Assembly: GCA_944472155.2 (NCBI GenBank)
Contig: OX235271.1
Coordinates: 69,112,416-69,176,415 of the forward strand
Direction of reading: 5' to 3'
Length of the DNA stretch: 64,000 nucleotides
Source of the DNA: Trichobilharzia szidati
Lineage: Eukaryota > Platyhelminthes > Trematoda > Strigeidida > Schistosomatidae
A model generated the notes under the pieces. The model made no database searches. It was not told the DNA's origin and worked only from the letters and a program-made list of their open reading frames with translations. The translations under genes were made by a program, and so were the position numbers. Positions 52,846-63,884 of this stretch are shown here, one piece after another. Each line of letters starts with the position of its first letter. Within the stretch, counting starts at the first letter, position 1.

Positions 52846-54540
52846 ATGGTTAGTCATACAAAAAAACCACGAACTCAGTCACCTGTCAACGTGATGACTA
52901 ATAGTACAAATATGCTCGCAACAACGAGCAGCACAACACCCACGAAGTATGGAAATGAGGTGCACAGCTTGCCAATACGCCGCAAGCGTCGAGCTGCCGG
53001 TTTACTACCATCTACTGTGGCTGAAACTGAGGGCGAAAACTTGCTGATAAACAGCAGTAGCATCGCCTCTACAAACTCAGCACTTGGTCCTGACATACAC
53101 CTCTTCACTTCACCCTGTGTACGTGTCACAAAACTTCAGGTACGAAGTCCAGCTCCAACACTTACTTCAGAAATAGAACGACTAAAGCTGTCTGTAGAAG
53201 AACTGAAGACTGAGATGCGGGACATGAGGTGTAGAAAAGTTATGATTTCAGAATTTTCAGAAAATTTGGCCAACTTATCTGAACTATCAACACAGATTAG
53301 TGATATAAAATCACAGGTCTGTGAACTTGCACCTCTGAACATCTAGACTAAGACCATAAACCCTGGCGAACTTGACACAGAATCAGTAACTAAGATAGAC
53401 ACCTTGATAAACTTCATCACAACAGAGGGTATCAAAAGACTTGATACTAAACTAAGTGTGATTGTCTACAATATGCCAGATAATGAGGGGTTGAAAAAGG
53501 TTCAAAGCATCTTACTTAGGGCGGCGAAAATGCCTAACTCTCAAACAAAATGTCACAGACTGAAGAAGAGTCAGCACGATCACTGCTGTCCTATACGCTT
53601 TCAGTTCGAAACGCAGACAGAGGCTAAAAAATTCACCAACACACAACGTATCCTATTACAGGACACAAGCTACAAACAGATAAAAGTTGTAGCAGATAAG
53701 ACAGTGATTGAAAGGCGTGCTTACAATCACCTTAATAAACCAAATGGCAAGACACCGCAAGCCACTAAAATAGATATACACACTGCCAACACGGTAGAAC
53801 TCATAGCCTCCCCCCTCTCTAATCTCACAAAAATAGCTCCACAGAAAACGAAACCAAACGACGGACTTGTGAGCTATAGTCTTACTCCTAAAGTAACCTC
53901 TCCTCCCTCTACGGTGGATCTAGATATGTCTATGGACAGCCATAAGATGGAAATGAATCCCTCTTGTAAGCTGAAAACACCCTCTACTAGCCAAAACGTA
54001 ACAACGCAAATGGAACTCAGTAACAAAACACGCCGAAATACGCTACTTGTTGCGAAGAATCCCCAACATATTCGGACTCCCAAGAATGACTCACGCTTTA
54101 AGGTAAATAATATTCAAAACTATGCTAGCAACCAAACTAAAAACAAAAATAAGGACATAGAGTCCAAGTACAACAACGACACAACCTACTCGCATACTGT
54201 GCCAAGTCACACTGGTAGCTGGTGTAGTGACGCTATCACAAAAATTAGTATAAGAGACAACACTTGGAGGTCAGCCACCGGATACTCAGGGTCTACAAAG
54301 CATGACACACAAACTAACATTGGCAGATTATACAGAACAAGCCTTCTGGGAAACAAACCACAGTGCAGCTATGCATATAACGGCACCCATGTAAGGTCTT
54401 TTGGAATGTCTACACACAATAGGCAGATTAACAAGTCATGGGCATCACAAGGCGCCAATGATTTTTTATCCAACACATCCCTGTCAGCGCTAACCAAACA
54501 GCTGGTGGGGATGTTAACCCTTCTGATCCCGTACCACTAA
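52846..54540 (+). CDS. LINE ORF1 protein, one in-frame stop
   Basis: Frame 1 from ATG 52846 to TAA 54540, with TAG at 53344-53346. The N-terminal part is basic and Ser/Thr-rich, followed by a heptad-like segment 'LTSEIERLKLSVEELKTEMR' (coiled coil). After the stop come 'KLSVIVYNMPDNEGLKKVQS' and 'IRFQFETQTEAKKFTN', resembling the RRM-like domain of LINE ORF1 proteins ('NVIIYNVPE...RPIKVxF'). The C-terminal 250 residues are Thr/Asn/Lys-rich and polar. Such proteins bind element RNA as nucleic-acid chaperones. Without readthrough only a 166-residue N-terminal product would form. Confidence 0.78.
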
Positions 54541-54731
54541 TGTCGGCCCCCTATCGGGGAGAAAACAGACATGGGCTAGTACACACAGAACTATTAATCA
54601 CACCCAATGACTGTACAAGCATAGGCCAAATAAAAACTTCAACTCAAGTCTCTAACATACTCAAGCCTAGAACTACGTCATCGTATAGTTTATCTAATAA
54701 TCAAACCCATTACTCACTAAAAAATGGATAG
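54540..54731 (+). CDS. Linker ORF between ORF1 and ORF2 of the LINE
   Basis: A 63-codon frame whose ATG overlaps the ORF1 stop (TAATG at 54538-54542) and whose TAG lies inside the first codons of ORF2 (ATGGATAG at 54724-54731). No recognised domain. The two overlaps would suit termination-reinitiation. It may also be chance. Confidence 0.4.
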   Translation: MSAPYRGENRHGLVHTELLITPNDCTSIGQIKTSTQVSNILKPRTTSSYSLSNNQTHYSLKNG

Positions 54732-57723
54732 TAACTCGACAGACATAGGTGAACAAACTAGTTGCAACACAGGGTTGATATGCCACGCGGGAACAGTGGA
54801 TGCCGATCCACACTTGAACCTTATTGACGAGCTTAAACACTTCAAACACTACTTCAAATCTCAACTCTACTTAATACTTATTAATGCTAGATCTATCCTT
54901 AACAAACTACCGATGCTCAGGGCACACACACTGGCATACAAACCCCCTATAATTATTATTACCGAATCCTGGTATCACTCCGATATACCAGATGAAGAGA
55001 TAAGCATCGAAGGGTACATACACCTTCGCTGTGACAGGAAGAGCGGTAAGGGAGGAGGCTGCCTAATGTACTTTCAGAACACACTCACTGTGTTACAGCT
55101 AGAAAATAGGGAACTGAATGACATGCACGACATCCTATGGGTCAACGTACACTTCAAAAGTGCTACATTACTAATAGGATGTATCTACAGAGCACCTGGC
55201 ACCTTTATTGATTACGAGACACAACTTATAAATGTACTGGAGCAAGTATCCACTCTTCCATACGAGCATAAGATCATATGTGGAGACTTCAACCTATCCG
55301 AAATCAACTGGGACTTATTAAAAGGGCCAACTAAATACGACGAGCCCTTAGGGACACTGGACATTTTCGGCTGGAAACAAACTGTCACTATCCCTACAAG
55401 AGGTGACAATGTACTAGACTTAATATTCTGTCACGATATAAGCCCCCTCCCAACCTTAGTGGGTTCTAAGTTTTCAGGTAGTGACCACAAAACAGTTATG
55501 TGTGCTCTGCCACTTCCATTGAATAGCAATGCAGCTCATACCTCCACTTCACAACAAGTGCTATATAGGAACTATAGTAAGGCAAACTGGACCTTAGTAG
55601 AATCAGTGCTAAGATCCTCCGAATGGAGCGAATACTTCACTACTGATGACCTCTCGAGAGCTCTGAGCATTTTCTACCATAACTCGAATACATGCTTAGA
55701 TGCTGTCATTCCACTCCAAACACTTAAGATTTCCCCACATAGGAAGTCATTCACAAAACCAAAGGATAGTACGAAACTGAAGAGACTCTCAACAAGTCAT
55801 TTCAAACACCATGACTTTGGCACACTAGGTTTAATGCTTAACACCCTTAGTTCCATCTCACAAGCTCGAGATTTCCGTATGAGAAACGAAGAACGCATCA
55901 CAGTAGCCAGTCCTGCTCGAGTGTATGCACTCACGGAAATCTTAAAGAAGCGAATGAATCGCAAAAACCACAGCATTTCCCTCCTCATAGACAAAGGTAG
56001 GCTATACACTAATTCTGCAGACATGTGTGAATTATTTAACTCAACTTTTGCAGGTAACTACCTTAAGCCCACAGTCCGGTTACTCAATATACACCCTGCT
56101 ACGAACGTGGCACAAACTCCATCTCCACACACACCAAACTTAATTAGTACTGTTGAATTTAACTATACTAACATTAACATAAGAACCCTGAAATGCTCAA
56201 AAGATTTCGGTACTGACGGCATATCATCCTATTTTTATAAATATGGTGGCCCTGACATCCCCTTACTACTGCTTAAAATATTCACAATGTCCCTAGAAAC
56301 CCAAACTTACCCCGATGTGTGGAAAACAACGTTTATTATGCCTAAACACAAATCTGGCTCGAAAACAGACGTCAGTAACTACAGGCCAATTAATATCACA
56401 CCTATCGCATCTAGAATTATGGAGAGACTAGTTAAAGATAACCTAATCAAGCATATGCTTAGCTGCAACATTATAAGTCCGAACCAACATGGATTCCTAA
56501 AATCCAGATCTTGTTTAACATGCCACTTAGACTTATTTAACTTTGTGACCAGCAGTCGTGACAGACGACAACTAGTACTTTTCATCTACTTTGACATCTC
56601 AAAGGCATTTGACCGTGTCGACCATTTACTACTAGTGCATAAGCTGAAATCCTTAGGAATACGTGACCCACTATTAGGATGGCTTAAATCATTCCTTAAC
56701 AATAGGTCCCAAATAGTTAAACTCGGATCTATAACTTCGAAGCCTAGCCCAATCCTTTCTGGTGTAGTACAAGGTAGTGTCATTGGACCCCTTCTATTTA
56801 CCCTATATATTAACGACATGTGCACTTGCTTCTCTCATGGGAAACCATTCACCTTTGTAGATGACCTTAAAGTAGCTTATACATTCCAATCTGATGACCT
56901 ATGGTACTTCCAGAATGTTGTGCAGAAAGAACTAGATAAAGTGACTGCTTGGTCGTCTTTATGGAACCTCCAATTTAACCTTAAAAAATGTGTCTGGGTC
57001 TGCTTCGGTGCACCCTCAATCGACATGAAATTAACGCTCCAATCGGCGAACCTAACCAAACTCCAAGGTGTCGTTGACCTAGGTCTAAGGTACTCGAGTA
57101 ACCTAACATTTTCTTAGCAAGTGGCATCACAGACTCGAAAGTCGAGGTTGCTCTTAGGATGCATACTCGAAAACTTTCACGACAATGAAGCAAAGCTCAT
57201 TCTGTACAAAACCTGTGTGAGGCCACTACTTGAATACTGTCCATTTATTATTAGCAGCACTCAAACACGTGAAAAGCTAAGAATAGAAAGTATCCAACGA
57301 TATTTTACCTCAAAACTACTTGGCTACGAATGTAAGAAAGACTACATCTCACGGTGCATGATTCTACAACTTGACCCACTCTGGACAAGACGACTAATTA
57401 TAAACCTACTATTCTTCTATAAGGTCCTACACAAAATGTCATTCTCAGACAGTAAGGACATACAATTCGCACAAGAAGGCTCTTACGATCTGCGTAACCA
57501 AACTTGCACAGTGACAACTCAAGCCTTTAAGTCAACACTTCACGAAAACTTCTTCACAGTCATGTATTCTAAAATATGGAACAATCTGCCCCTAGATGTC
57601 AGGAACTGCAATACGGTTATAAGTTTCAAACGCTCTCTGTACACACTATTTCACTCTACTGATTATATAAATAAACTATTTATTCCTAGAACGAATCAAC
57701 TATCAGTCTACTACAGTACCTAA
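54724..57723 (+). CDS. LINE ORF2: AP-type endonuclease and reverse transcriptase, one in-frame stop
   Basis: Frame 1 from ATG 54724; TAG at 57115-57117; final TAA at 57721-57723; about 1000 codons. Endonuclease (residues ~55-260): 'LINARSILNKL', 'IIITESWYHSDIP', 'GGGCLMYF', 'IYRAPG', 'ICGDFNLSEINW', 'LDLIF', 'GSDHKTV'. RT (~490-720): 'GTDGISSYF', 'VSNYRPINITPIASRIMERL', 'NQHGFLKSRSCLT', 'YFDISKAFDRVDH', 'GVVQGSVIGPLLFTLYIND', 'FTFVDDLKVAY' (catalytic VDD intact). After the stop: 'LLLGCILENF', 'LEYC', 'ESIQRYFTSKLLG', 'IWNNLPLDVRN'. All catalytic residues that I can check are present. The stop comes after the RT domain, so a truncated RT could still be made. Confidence 0.9.
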
Positions 57724-58583
57724 ACGCGCTTAAATACCTTTACTTCTCTAAAGACTATAAATAAACTAGTAGCATAAATACATAAAAAGACTTAGTAGAA
57801 ATAAATATTTGTTCATCAAATTACAATGTGCAACGAATATAAACATATATGTCCCACTTCACATACTTTTTCTCTGCCCTCTGGTACATTCCTGTTGTAT
57901 TTGCTTTGTAGCACAAAAGGCACTGATCTACATTCCGACTGAAGCTGAGAAACAATTGAAGTCACTTACTCATGTATTATCCTTCAAGGTTTGGCTAGTA
58001 ATGGCTCAGCATACCTGATGAAATCCACTGTCACCATAACAAGACGCTGTACAGCATCTTATACAAGCACTGTCAACGATCTAAAATGGTTTTTATATAG
58101 CTTTCTACGTGTTAATCAACTTACTCGTACGGAACAACCATGCAGTGACAAATGGCGGGCTCTGGCTGACCTGGGTGCAGTAAAACAAATCTGCCTGACA
58201 ATAACCAATATTAATCTGCATTCAGTACAATTCACATCTGGTGTTACTTGCAATAAAAGTGATGTCAAAATCATACAAATAAATCACCCATTTTAAATTA
58301 TTACCCAATTTGAACACAAAACAAGAACAAGATACGATGCCGCACATAACAAACTTATGTGGAGGAATTGACTTCAAGCTTTATTTTTTTCCCAAATATT
58401 TGTAATTTATCCGACACATACTTAGGTTTTTTTGTTAATGCGAAGACAATATTTCTATATTTCTTTATGTGCTCCATTGAACGACTAGCTATCAGATTGT
58501 ACTCACTAACTAATGTCAGAGAGGATAGCAACCGTCTAATTTCACCATAAATCAAATTCATGTAATGTAAATAATACTTATCC
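57724..58583 (+). other. 3' region of the LINE with an exon-like open frame
   Basis: 57900-57985 ('GTATTTGCTTTGTAG' followed by an open stretch ending 'CTTCAAG/GTTTGG') looks like a small exon with flanking splice sites. 57991-58296 is an open frame of 101 codons ('TVNDLKWFLYSFLRVNQLT', 'WRALADLGAVKQICLTITNI'). I recognise no family. It could be 3' UTR of the element or captured host sequence. Confidence 0.3.
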
Positions 58584-58654
58584 ATGCCTGTAAAACTGGT
58601 GTGTCTTGCATAGATAGGAAATATATATATTTGTTAGCGCTCAATGTTATTACA

Positions 58655-59320
58655 GGCGTACTTTGCTATAACAAAGTCTAGTCTGGCGTATCACCGCATC
58701 AGTAACGCCAATTGTAGCGTTTTCCAGTCAGTAAAATTTCGACGTTTCGTACGACAAACTTCGCGGAAGGTAGATGAAATTAAAGGCTGCTTCCAGACGA
58801 TGCGTACAACGGCATCTTAGGCAATGTCTACAAAGACAAAAATAAGATAATTAGAAGACACGTTAAAATGCATAGGTAAATAAGTCAAGTACCGTTTTGG
58901 AATAAGGGAGATTACTAGTATTATTACAAGGTATTCAAATCATTTCATTTCTTTCGACTGCTACCATTTCTTGCGTCAGCGTTACTTACTTATAGTTCAC
59001 TGTAACTTCTTCGTTGCACCCTATTTACGCAGTGCAAGAAAATGAGAAAATGAGTGCAATACTTAGGATACAGCAATAATAAGGTTATAAGCAGATTAAC
59101 ACTGCAGCGAGGTGCAACAGTAATAATAATTTGCTTTGTTCGAAAACAGTATTAATGTTTCAGTGTTGAATTTGCAGCATCTCGTACATTATTGTTTCTC
59201 ATTTTATGAAGTAATATTCGAAACAGTTGTAAAGACTATATTACAGAAATCGACAAGATATAGAGTGACCAAGAAAGACCAGAGGATATAACATCTCCAA
59301 GGTATTTCATGTTAGACTAT
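58655..59320. other. Gene-free stretch, nothing recognised
   Basis: AT-rich sequence following the LINE. No open frame or repeat match supported. Confidence 0.35.
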
Positions 59321-59324
59321 AGAT

Positions 59325-59700
59325 CATTCTGACAGACTGACTTTCAACAGAGAAGTTTGCAAACAAGTGCACCTGTTTAAGTTATCACATTCCATGTAGC
59401 ACACAAAGGTAAAGAAAAAAGAAATCAAATGGCACTCTAATGAGCATAAATGTCATGGAAAACGAACAGTGATATGGAAAGTACACAGATTACACAGAGT
59501 GAATGCATCTGTGTTATTAACAACGTTTGGAGTCACATTTCTACTTAACACTATGCTTAACCCCAAAATTACTCACCATATTAGACCACTTAACGCAGAA
59601 GAAAGGGAACAGACACTATGATCAAAAACCAGTAGTCTTTTCATATCTTCCAGTTTCACTGGTCACTTCTCACAGTCTAGGTGGGCAATGTCATTAGCAT
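59325..59700 (-). repeat. LINE 3' fragment (family B), decayed
   Basis: Plus-strand landmarks: 'CTGACTTTCAACAGAGAAG', 'CACATTCCATGTAGCACACA', 'GAGTGAATGCATCTGTG', 'GATCAAAAACCAGTAGTC'. Minus orientation, strongly diverged. Confidence 0.55.
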
Positions 59701-59704
59701 ACAC

Positions 59705-60935
59705 TAAGTTGACAAGACTGTTCCCTGGTAAGTCCCTGAAGTGAGTGACACACAATTCTGTTAATACATGTATGATGAAAGTGAACTAAAATAAGGACGA
59801 CAGTTGTAGAAATGAGCCTTGTATTATATCCTTCTTGGAAATATCAGTTCCCTCATAGTTTAGTTTCAGTATTAAGTGAATGGAATGCAATCTAAAGATT
59901 CATAAAATTCACTTACTGACGTACTACTTTTCTCGAATCATAGTTAATGTCTCCTCAGTAAAGTGAGCAATGGGTATTGTACTTGTGTAAAATCAATAGG
60001 CTGTGAACCGCTGCCAATGAAAACGACAGAAAATCTTGGAATTATCAGTTATAATTTTAGCTGGATCACATGCAACACTCAGCAGTTGTTAAGTGGTCAA
60101 TTCATGAACATGGAATCCATACAGAAAGCGCAGAAGATTTAGTACAGCATGCACACTCCTAATTTCACTATTCAGCATGCACGCCAACTGCATTACTTTA
60201 GGGGCCTACACAGTTCACAAATTAACTCACAACACTGAAGTGGAGAAATTCATATTTTTCCTTACTGAGATTAATATAGCGCTTCTTGTGCAGTAACTTT
60301 CTTATGCAGAAGAGAAGAGCAAGGCATTCATAATCTTTTGCTACATGTGGAATCGCAGTGCAACTCGATGTATATATATACGAATAAACTCAAAAATGAA
60401 GTCCTCCTGGTGACACATTGTGACATGATAGGAAGTGAGACGGTCAGATCACCAGCGTATTTGACGAAGTCGCTCTCATTAGAAAGAGAAAAGTCATGTA
60501 AGACAAGAGAGAGAAAAAAGAAAAGGAGAGATAACAGTGCCCTGAGGAACACCACCTTCAGTAAGCAAGGCGGAAGATTTACCCCAATATACAGTATGCT
60601 GCATACCATTTGAGGAATGATAATGCAACCAACCACCTGCACAGGACTCGTGTTTGCACGACCGAAACCTTACTGAACTAATGTCATCTAGGTCCTTAGT
60701 CAACAACGGCATATGCTGAATAACTGAAAGCCTATCACAAAAGTGATAAAGCACAAAAAACACTTGCAAAGTGGGAGGCGAATCCCGGGTGGAGGAAGAG
60801 ATCACTGAAAGATATCTATTTATCATTTACCAAGGAAGAAGATTAAGAACTGCAATTATCATTTGTTGACATTCTGGAGATCATTATTCAGTATTTCGCA
60901 TTTAGTTATGCCTAGCTTGTGTCATTCTGCCTGGC
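59705..60935. other. Decayed LINE-like or unidentified sequence
   Basis: On the minus strand 60494-60640 'LTEGGVPQGTVISPFLFSLS' is a clear RT motif ('GVPQGSVLSPLLF'), preceded by 'GSKSSALL'-like sequence, so a decayed RT fragment of a LINE lies here in minus orientation. The rest (59705-60320) is unrecognised. Confidence 0.55.
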
Positions 60936-60939
60936 TTTC

Positions 60940-61520
60940 AGTGTGACTTCACAAAGACGTCCAACTGTTTAGTCTACCACATTCCATGCACCACACAAAG
61001 GTAGAGACATAAAACTAAATGGAAGTTTAACGAGCGAAAATTTGAGGGAGAATAAATAGTGACAACATGAGTTGAAAAGATACGTGAGATTACGCAGAGT
61101 GAATGCATCTGTGCCATAAACAAAGACTTGCAGACATAAATCTAGTAGTTCTTCTAGCTGACTGTCAACGATTTTATGAACCAATACCAGCTTCTCATTT
61201 GGCCGACCCAAACACATTTGGAACCTGAACATGTGCTGGCTAACATCATCCCTCAAGGAAGGCGATGGCTTGGTATGCCATCATGTGTTATAGCCATCTC
61301 AACATTTTCAGCTTCCCTACCTTGAAGACTAACTTACCCTCCTCACCTAACACTTTATGCGTAACCTCAACAGCAATCGCCATATTATACTGCTTTACTC
61401 ATGAGATAGAACACAGACACCTATAATCAAACACCGGTCTTCTTTTCATATCTTCCAGTATCAGGGTTTACTTCTCATAGTCTAGGTGTACAGTATCATC
61501 AGCAAACTGTAAGTTGCTGA
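60940..61520 (-). repeat. LINE 3' fragment (family B), decayed
   Basis: Plus-strand landmarks 'CCACATTCCATGCACCACAC', 'GAGTGAATGCATCTGTGCC', 'TGCTGGCTAACATCATCCCTC', 'AAGGAAGGCGATGGCTTGG' and 'CATGAGATAGAACACAGAC' match 22985-23600. Minus orientation. It may continue the RT fragment at 60494-60640 only by chance, since the order is inverted for one element. Confidence 0.6.
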
Positions 61521-61524
61521 TGAT

Positions 61525-62090
61525 GATAAGTCTCCAAATTCATTTATAGACTATCCTACTGAAATATGTGTGGTTGGATTGAAATGATATTAGGATGACA
61601 GTTTAAGAATTCAGCCTTGTGTAACATCCCAATTGGAAATGTGTTTTCTCGGATGATTCGCAAACAGTAATCAATGAATAGGAAGCATTCTGTGGAATTT
61701 ATTTTTATTTATTTTATTTTTTTTTATGAAACTCGTTAACTGACGCAATACCCAGTCGGTTACTTTTTTTGGACCTGGGATATGTGGGTAAAAACGTGGG
61801 CACCTTTTCGTTTGTAGCATGGGTAAAGTGGGAAAAAGTGGGCTATTTTCAAAACTGACGTGGGCAAAGTGGGTAAACGTGGGAAATATGGGAAAAATGG
61901 GAAGAATGGCAGGATTTCGTTTTTGTAGCGCAAACATATCTAGGTATGTAATTACATCTGAAATGCATGAGGTGAAGCACATTTCAGCGTGAATATTATG
62001 CAATTAGCATTTTATCACTGGGAAGTAGCATGAAGACAAAGTTCGGGTACTTCATTTAAGTCATTATAACACGTTTGTTTATTTGAAGTT
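61525..62090. other. Gene-free stretch with GTGGG-rich low-complexity sequence
   Basis: 61785-61910 is a run of short imperfect 'gtgggnaaannn' units ('gtgggtaaaaacgtgggcac', 'gtgggaaaaagtgggc', 'gtgggcaaagtgggtaaacg'). The open frame on the minus strand through it (Phe/Pro/Leu-rich) is a by-product of the repeat. Confidence 0.5.
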
Positions 62091-62094
62091 TAAC

Positions 62095-62381
62095 TTCCGA
62101 AACCGCGACTTCAAACTCATTCTCGTGCACTCCTAGTGTAATGATATAAAAACTTGTATGAGATCACTAAACGAGTTTCCTATTTCCTATTTTTCAGGAA
62201 GAAACGCAGACGTGGCACTGTTGGAGGAAGAAGAAGACCGATTGTCGAGACTTGTTATAAATGATAATAAATAACTCTGTACCCGGTCAGTTTAAATCTT
62301 GCGTGGTGTAATAAAGACCTTTTCTTCCGCATCTTCGTGTTCTTCCTTCCTTGGCTGTGTCTGTTGTCCGTGAGTGTTACA
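62095..62381 (+). repeat. 3' part of an LTR (R/U5) of an LTR retrotransposon
   Basis: A TATA-like 'GATATAAAAAC' at 62142-62152, AATAAA at 62310-62315, and an end 'GTGAGTGTTACA' at 62381 directly followed by a primer-binding-site-like 'TGGTGTCGGAGGTGC' (62383-62397). The 5' boundary of the LTR was not located. Confidence 0.5.
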
Positions 62382-62382
62382 T

Positions 62383-62400
62383 TGGTGTCGGAGGTGCTCC
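62383..62400 (+). other. Primer-binding-site-like sequence
   Basis: Starts TGG immediately behind the presumed LTR end, the signature of priming by a tRNA ending CCA. TGGTGTC followed by a GGAG/GGTG stretch resembles tRNA-Leu-type sites, but the match is partial. Confidence 0.4.
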
Positions 62401-62415
62401 AAATTCAATTTCGAC

Positions 62416-62711
62416 ATGAAATCCGATTCTACTGATCCTCCTGAAGTCAATTCCAACCACCAAGTCAACCCACCCACTTCAGCCCCAGAACACATTCAAC
62501 CGATGCGCGGTCTTCCGATATTGGATACAAATAGCGATTACGAAATGTGGAAAATACGCATGGAATCTGCCCTAACTGGTCTTCCTGCACACGCACAACA
62601 CACCCAGCTTATGCTAGCCATGAGTGACGCCGCCCTTCGCCGTGCAATCACTGGGGGCTTTTCCGCACTCAAGCCCATGAGCTACAACTGGCATATTCTC
62701 GACGAATGTTT
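62416..62711 (+). CDS. LTR-retrotransposon gag-like N-terminus, cut by gap
   Basis: ATG 62416 is 16 bases behind the primer-binding-site-like sequence. It reads 'MKSDSTDPPEVNSNHQ', 'LPILDTNSDYEMWKIRMESA', 'AQHTQLMLAMSDAALRRAIT', with the frame open into the gap. Position and style ('YEMWKIRME') suggest gag. Family not determined. An ATG at 62374 would lie inside the LTR and is not preferred. Confidence 0.55.
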
Positions 62712-63211
62712 NNNNNNNNNNNNNNNNNNNNNNNNNNNNNNNNNNNNNNNNNNNNNNNNNNNNNNNNNNNNNNNNNNNNNNNNNNNNNNNNNNNNNNNNN
62801 NNNNNNNNNNNNNNNNNNNNNNNNNNNNNNNNNNNNNNNNNNNNNNNNNNNNNNNNNNNNNNNNNNNNNNNNNNNNNNNNNNNNNNNNNNNNNNNNNNNN
62901 NNNNNNNNNNNNNNNNNNNNNNNNNNNNNNNNNNNNNNNNNNNNNNNNNNNNNNNNNNNNNNNNNNNNNNNNNNNNNNNNNNNNNNNNNNNNNNNNNNNN
63001 NNNNNNNNNNNNNNNNNNNNNNNNNNNNNNNNNNNNNNNNNNNNNNNNNNNNNNNNNNNNNNNNNNNNNNNNNNNNNNNNNNNNNNNNNNNNNNNNNNNN
63101 NNNNNNNNNNNNNNNNNNNNNNNNNNNNNNNNNNNNNNNNNNNNNNNNNNNNNNNNNNNNNNNNNNNNNNNNNNNNNNNNNNNNNNNNNNNNNNNNNNNN
63201 NNNNNNNNNNN
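62712..63211. other. Assembly gap (500 N)
   Basis: Exactly 500 N. Left side is gag-like LTR-element sequence, right side is a Merlin transposase in another frame. The true distance and even the join are unknown. Confidence 0.98.
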
Positions 63212-63221
63212 TCATTTACCT

Positions 63222-63884
63222 CTAACGAAGGTACTGATGATGTGTCACAACTGGGTTCTAAGAAGACCAGTAACAGCAACGGCGTATCAGACTGAAATGT
63301 CAGAAGTGTCTGCAGTACAGTGGTACCAATACTGCAGAGACGTGGTGTCGTGGAAAATGAACAGATTGACCCAAGTACTCGGCGGAGTTGGTGTTACTGT
63401 TCATGTGGATGAGACGGTGTTAATAAAAAGGAAATATAATAGAGGGAGAATGACTTCAAATCAACAGTGGGTGTTGGGCATATATGACACCACCCTACAC
63501 AAAGGATATATAGAAGCGATTCCTAATCGCAGTGTGAATGTATTGTTGCCCATTATCCAACGTTTAGTGCTTCCGGGATCAACAATACATACGGATGAGT
63601 GGAGTAGTTACAGTCAATTATCAAATCTCGGCTATATTCATGAAGTTGTCAACCATACAACCGGATTCATAAATCCTTTCAATGGAACTCATACTAATTC
63701 CGTTGAAAGTTTCTGGAGTCATCTCAAAAAACTGATGAGATCGTCGAACGGATCAAGAAATCTAATGATTTACAGTTATCTCGACGAGTTTATGTATAGG
63801 ACTTGGTTTAACATGACTTTTAAGACTCCTATGTCAAATTGGGACGTATTTTTGCAATATATACGAGAACGGTATCCTTTGTAA
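63222..63884 (+). CDS. Merlin-superfamily DDE transposase, C-terminal two thirds
   Basis: Frame open from the gap to TAA 63882-63884. Blocks: 'VQWYQYCRDVVSW', 'VTVHVDETVLIKRKYNRGR', 'QQWVLGIYDTTLHKGYIEAI', 'STIHTDEWSSYSQLSNLGY', 'HEVVNHTTGFINPFNGTHTN', 'SVESFWSHLKKLMRSSNGSR', 'YLDEFMYRTWFN'. These are the IS1016/Merlin catalytic D (VDE), D (HTDEW) and E (VESFW). Merlin was originally described partly from schistosomes. No internal stop is seen and the right terminal repeat was not located before 64000. The N-terminal helix-turn-helix or zinc part is lost in the gap. Confidence 0.92.
   Translation, partial: LTKVLMMCHNWVLRRPVTATAYQTEMSEVSAVQWYQYCRDVVSWKMNRLTQVLGGVGVTVHVDETVLIKRKYNRGRMTSNQQWVLGIYDTTLHKGYIEAIPNRSVNVLLPIIQRLVLPGSTIHTDEWSSYSQLSNLGYIHEVVNHTTGFINPFNGTHTNSVESFWSHLKKLMRSSNGSRNLMIYSYLDEFMYRTWFNMTFKTPMSNWDVFLQYIRERYPL

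Larger units (their letters stand above)
52490..58650 (+). mobile_element. CR1/Jockey-type LINE, nearly full length
   Basis: The element contains a 5' leader (52490-52845), ORF1 (52846-54540), a short linker ORF (54540-54731), ORF2 with endonuclease and RT (54724-57723) and a 3' region ending at about 58650 with 'CATGCCTGTAAAACTGG' and a (TA)n run. Only two in-frame stops (53344 and 57115, both TAG) are seen, so it is young. The boundaries are approximate, since no target-site duplication was identified. Confidence 0.8.

Noticed and set aside
62706..63884. Single 392-codon gene joining gag-like sequence to Merlin transposase
   Set aside because: It spans 500 N of unknown content and joins unrelated families. 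Only the part right of the gap is supported.
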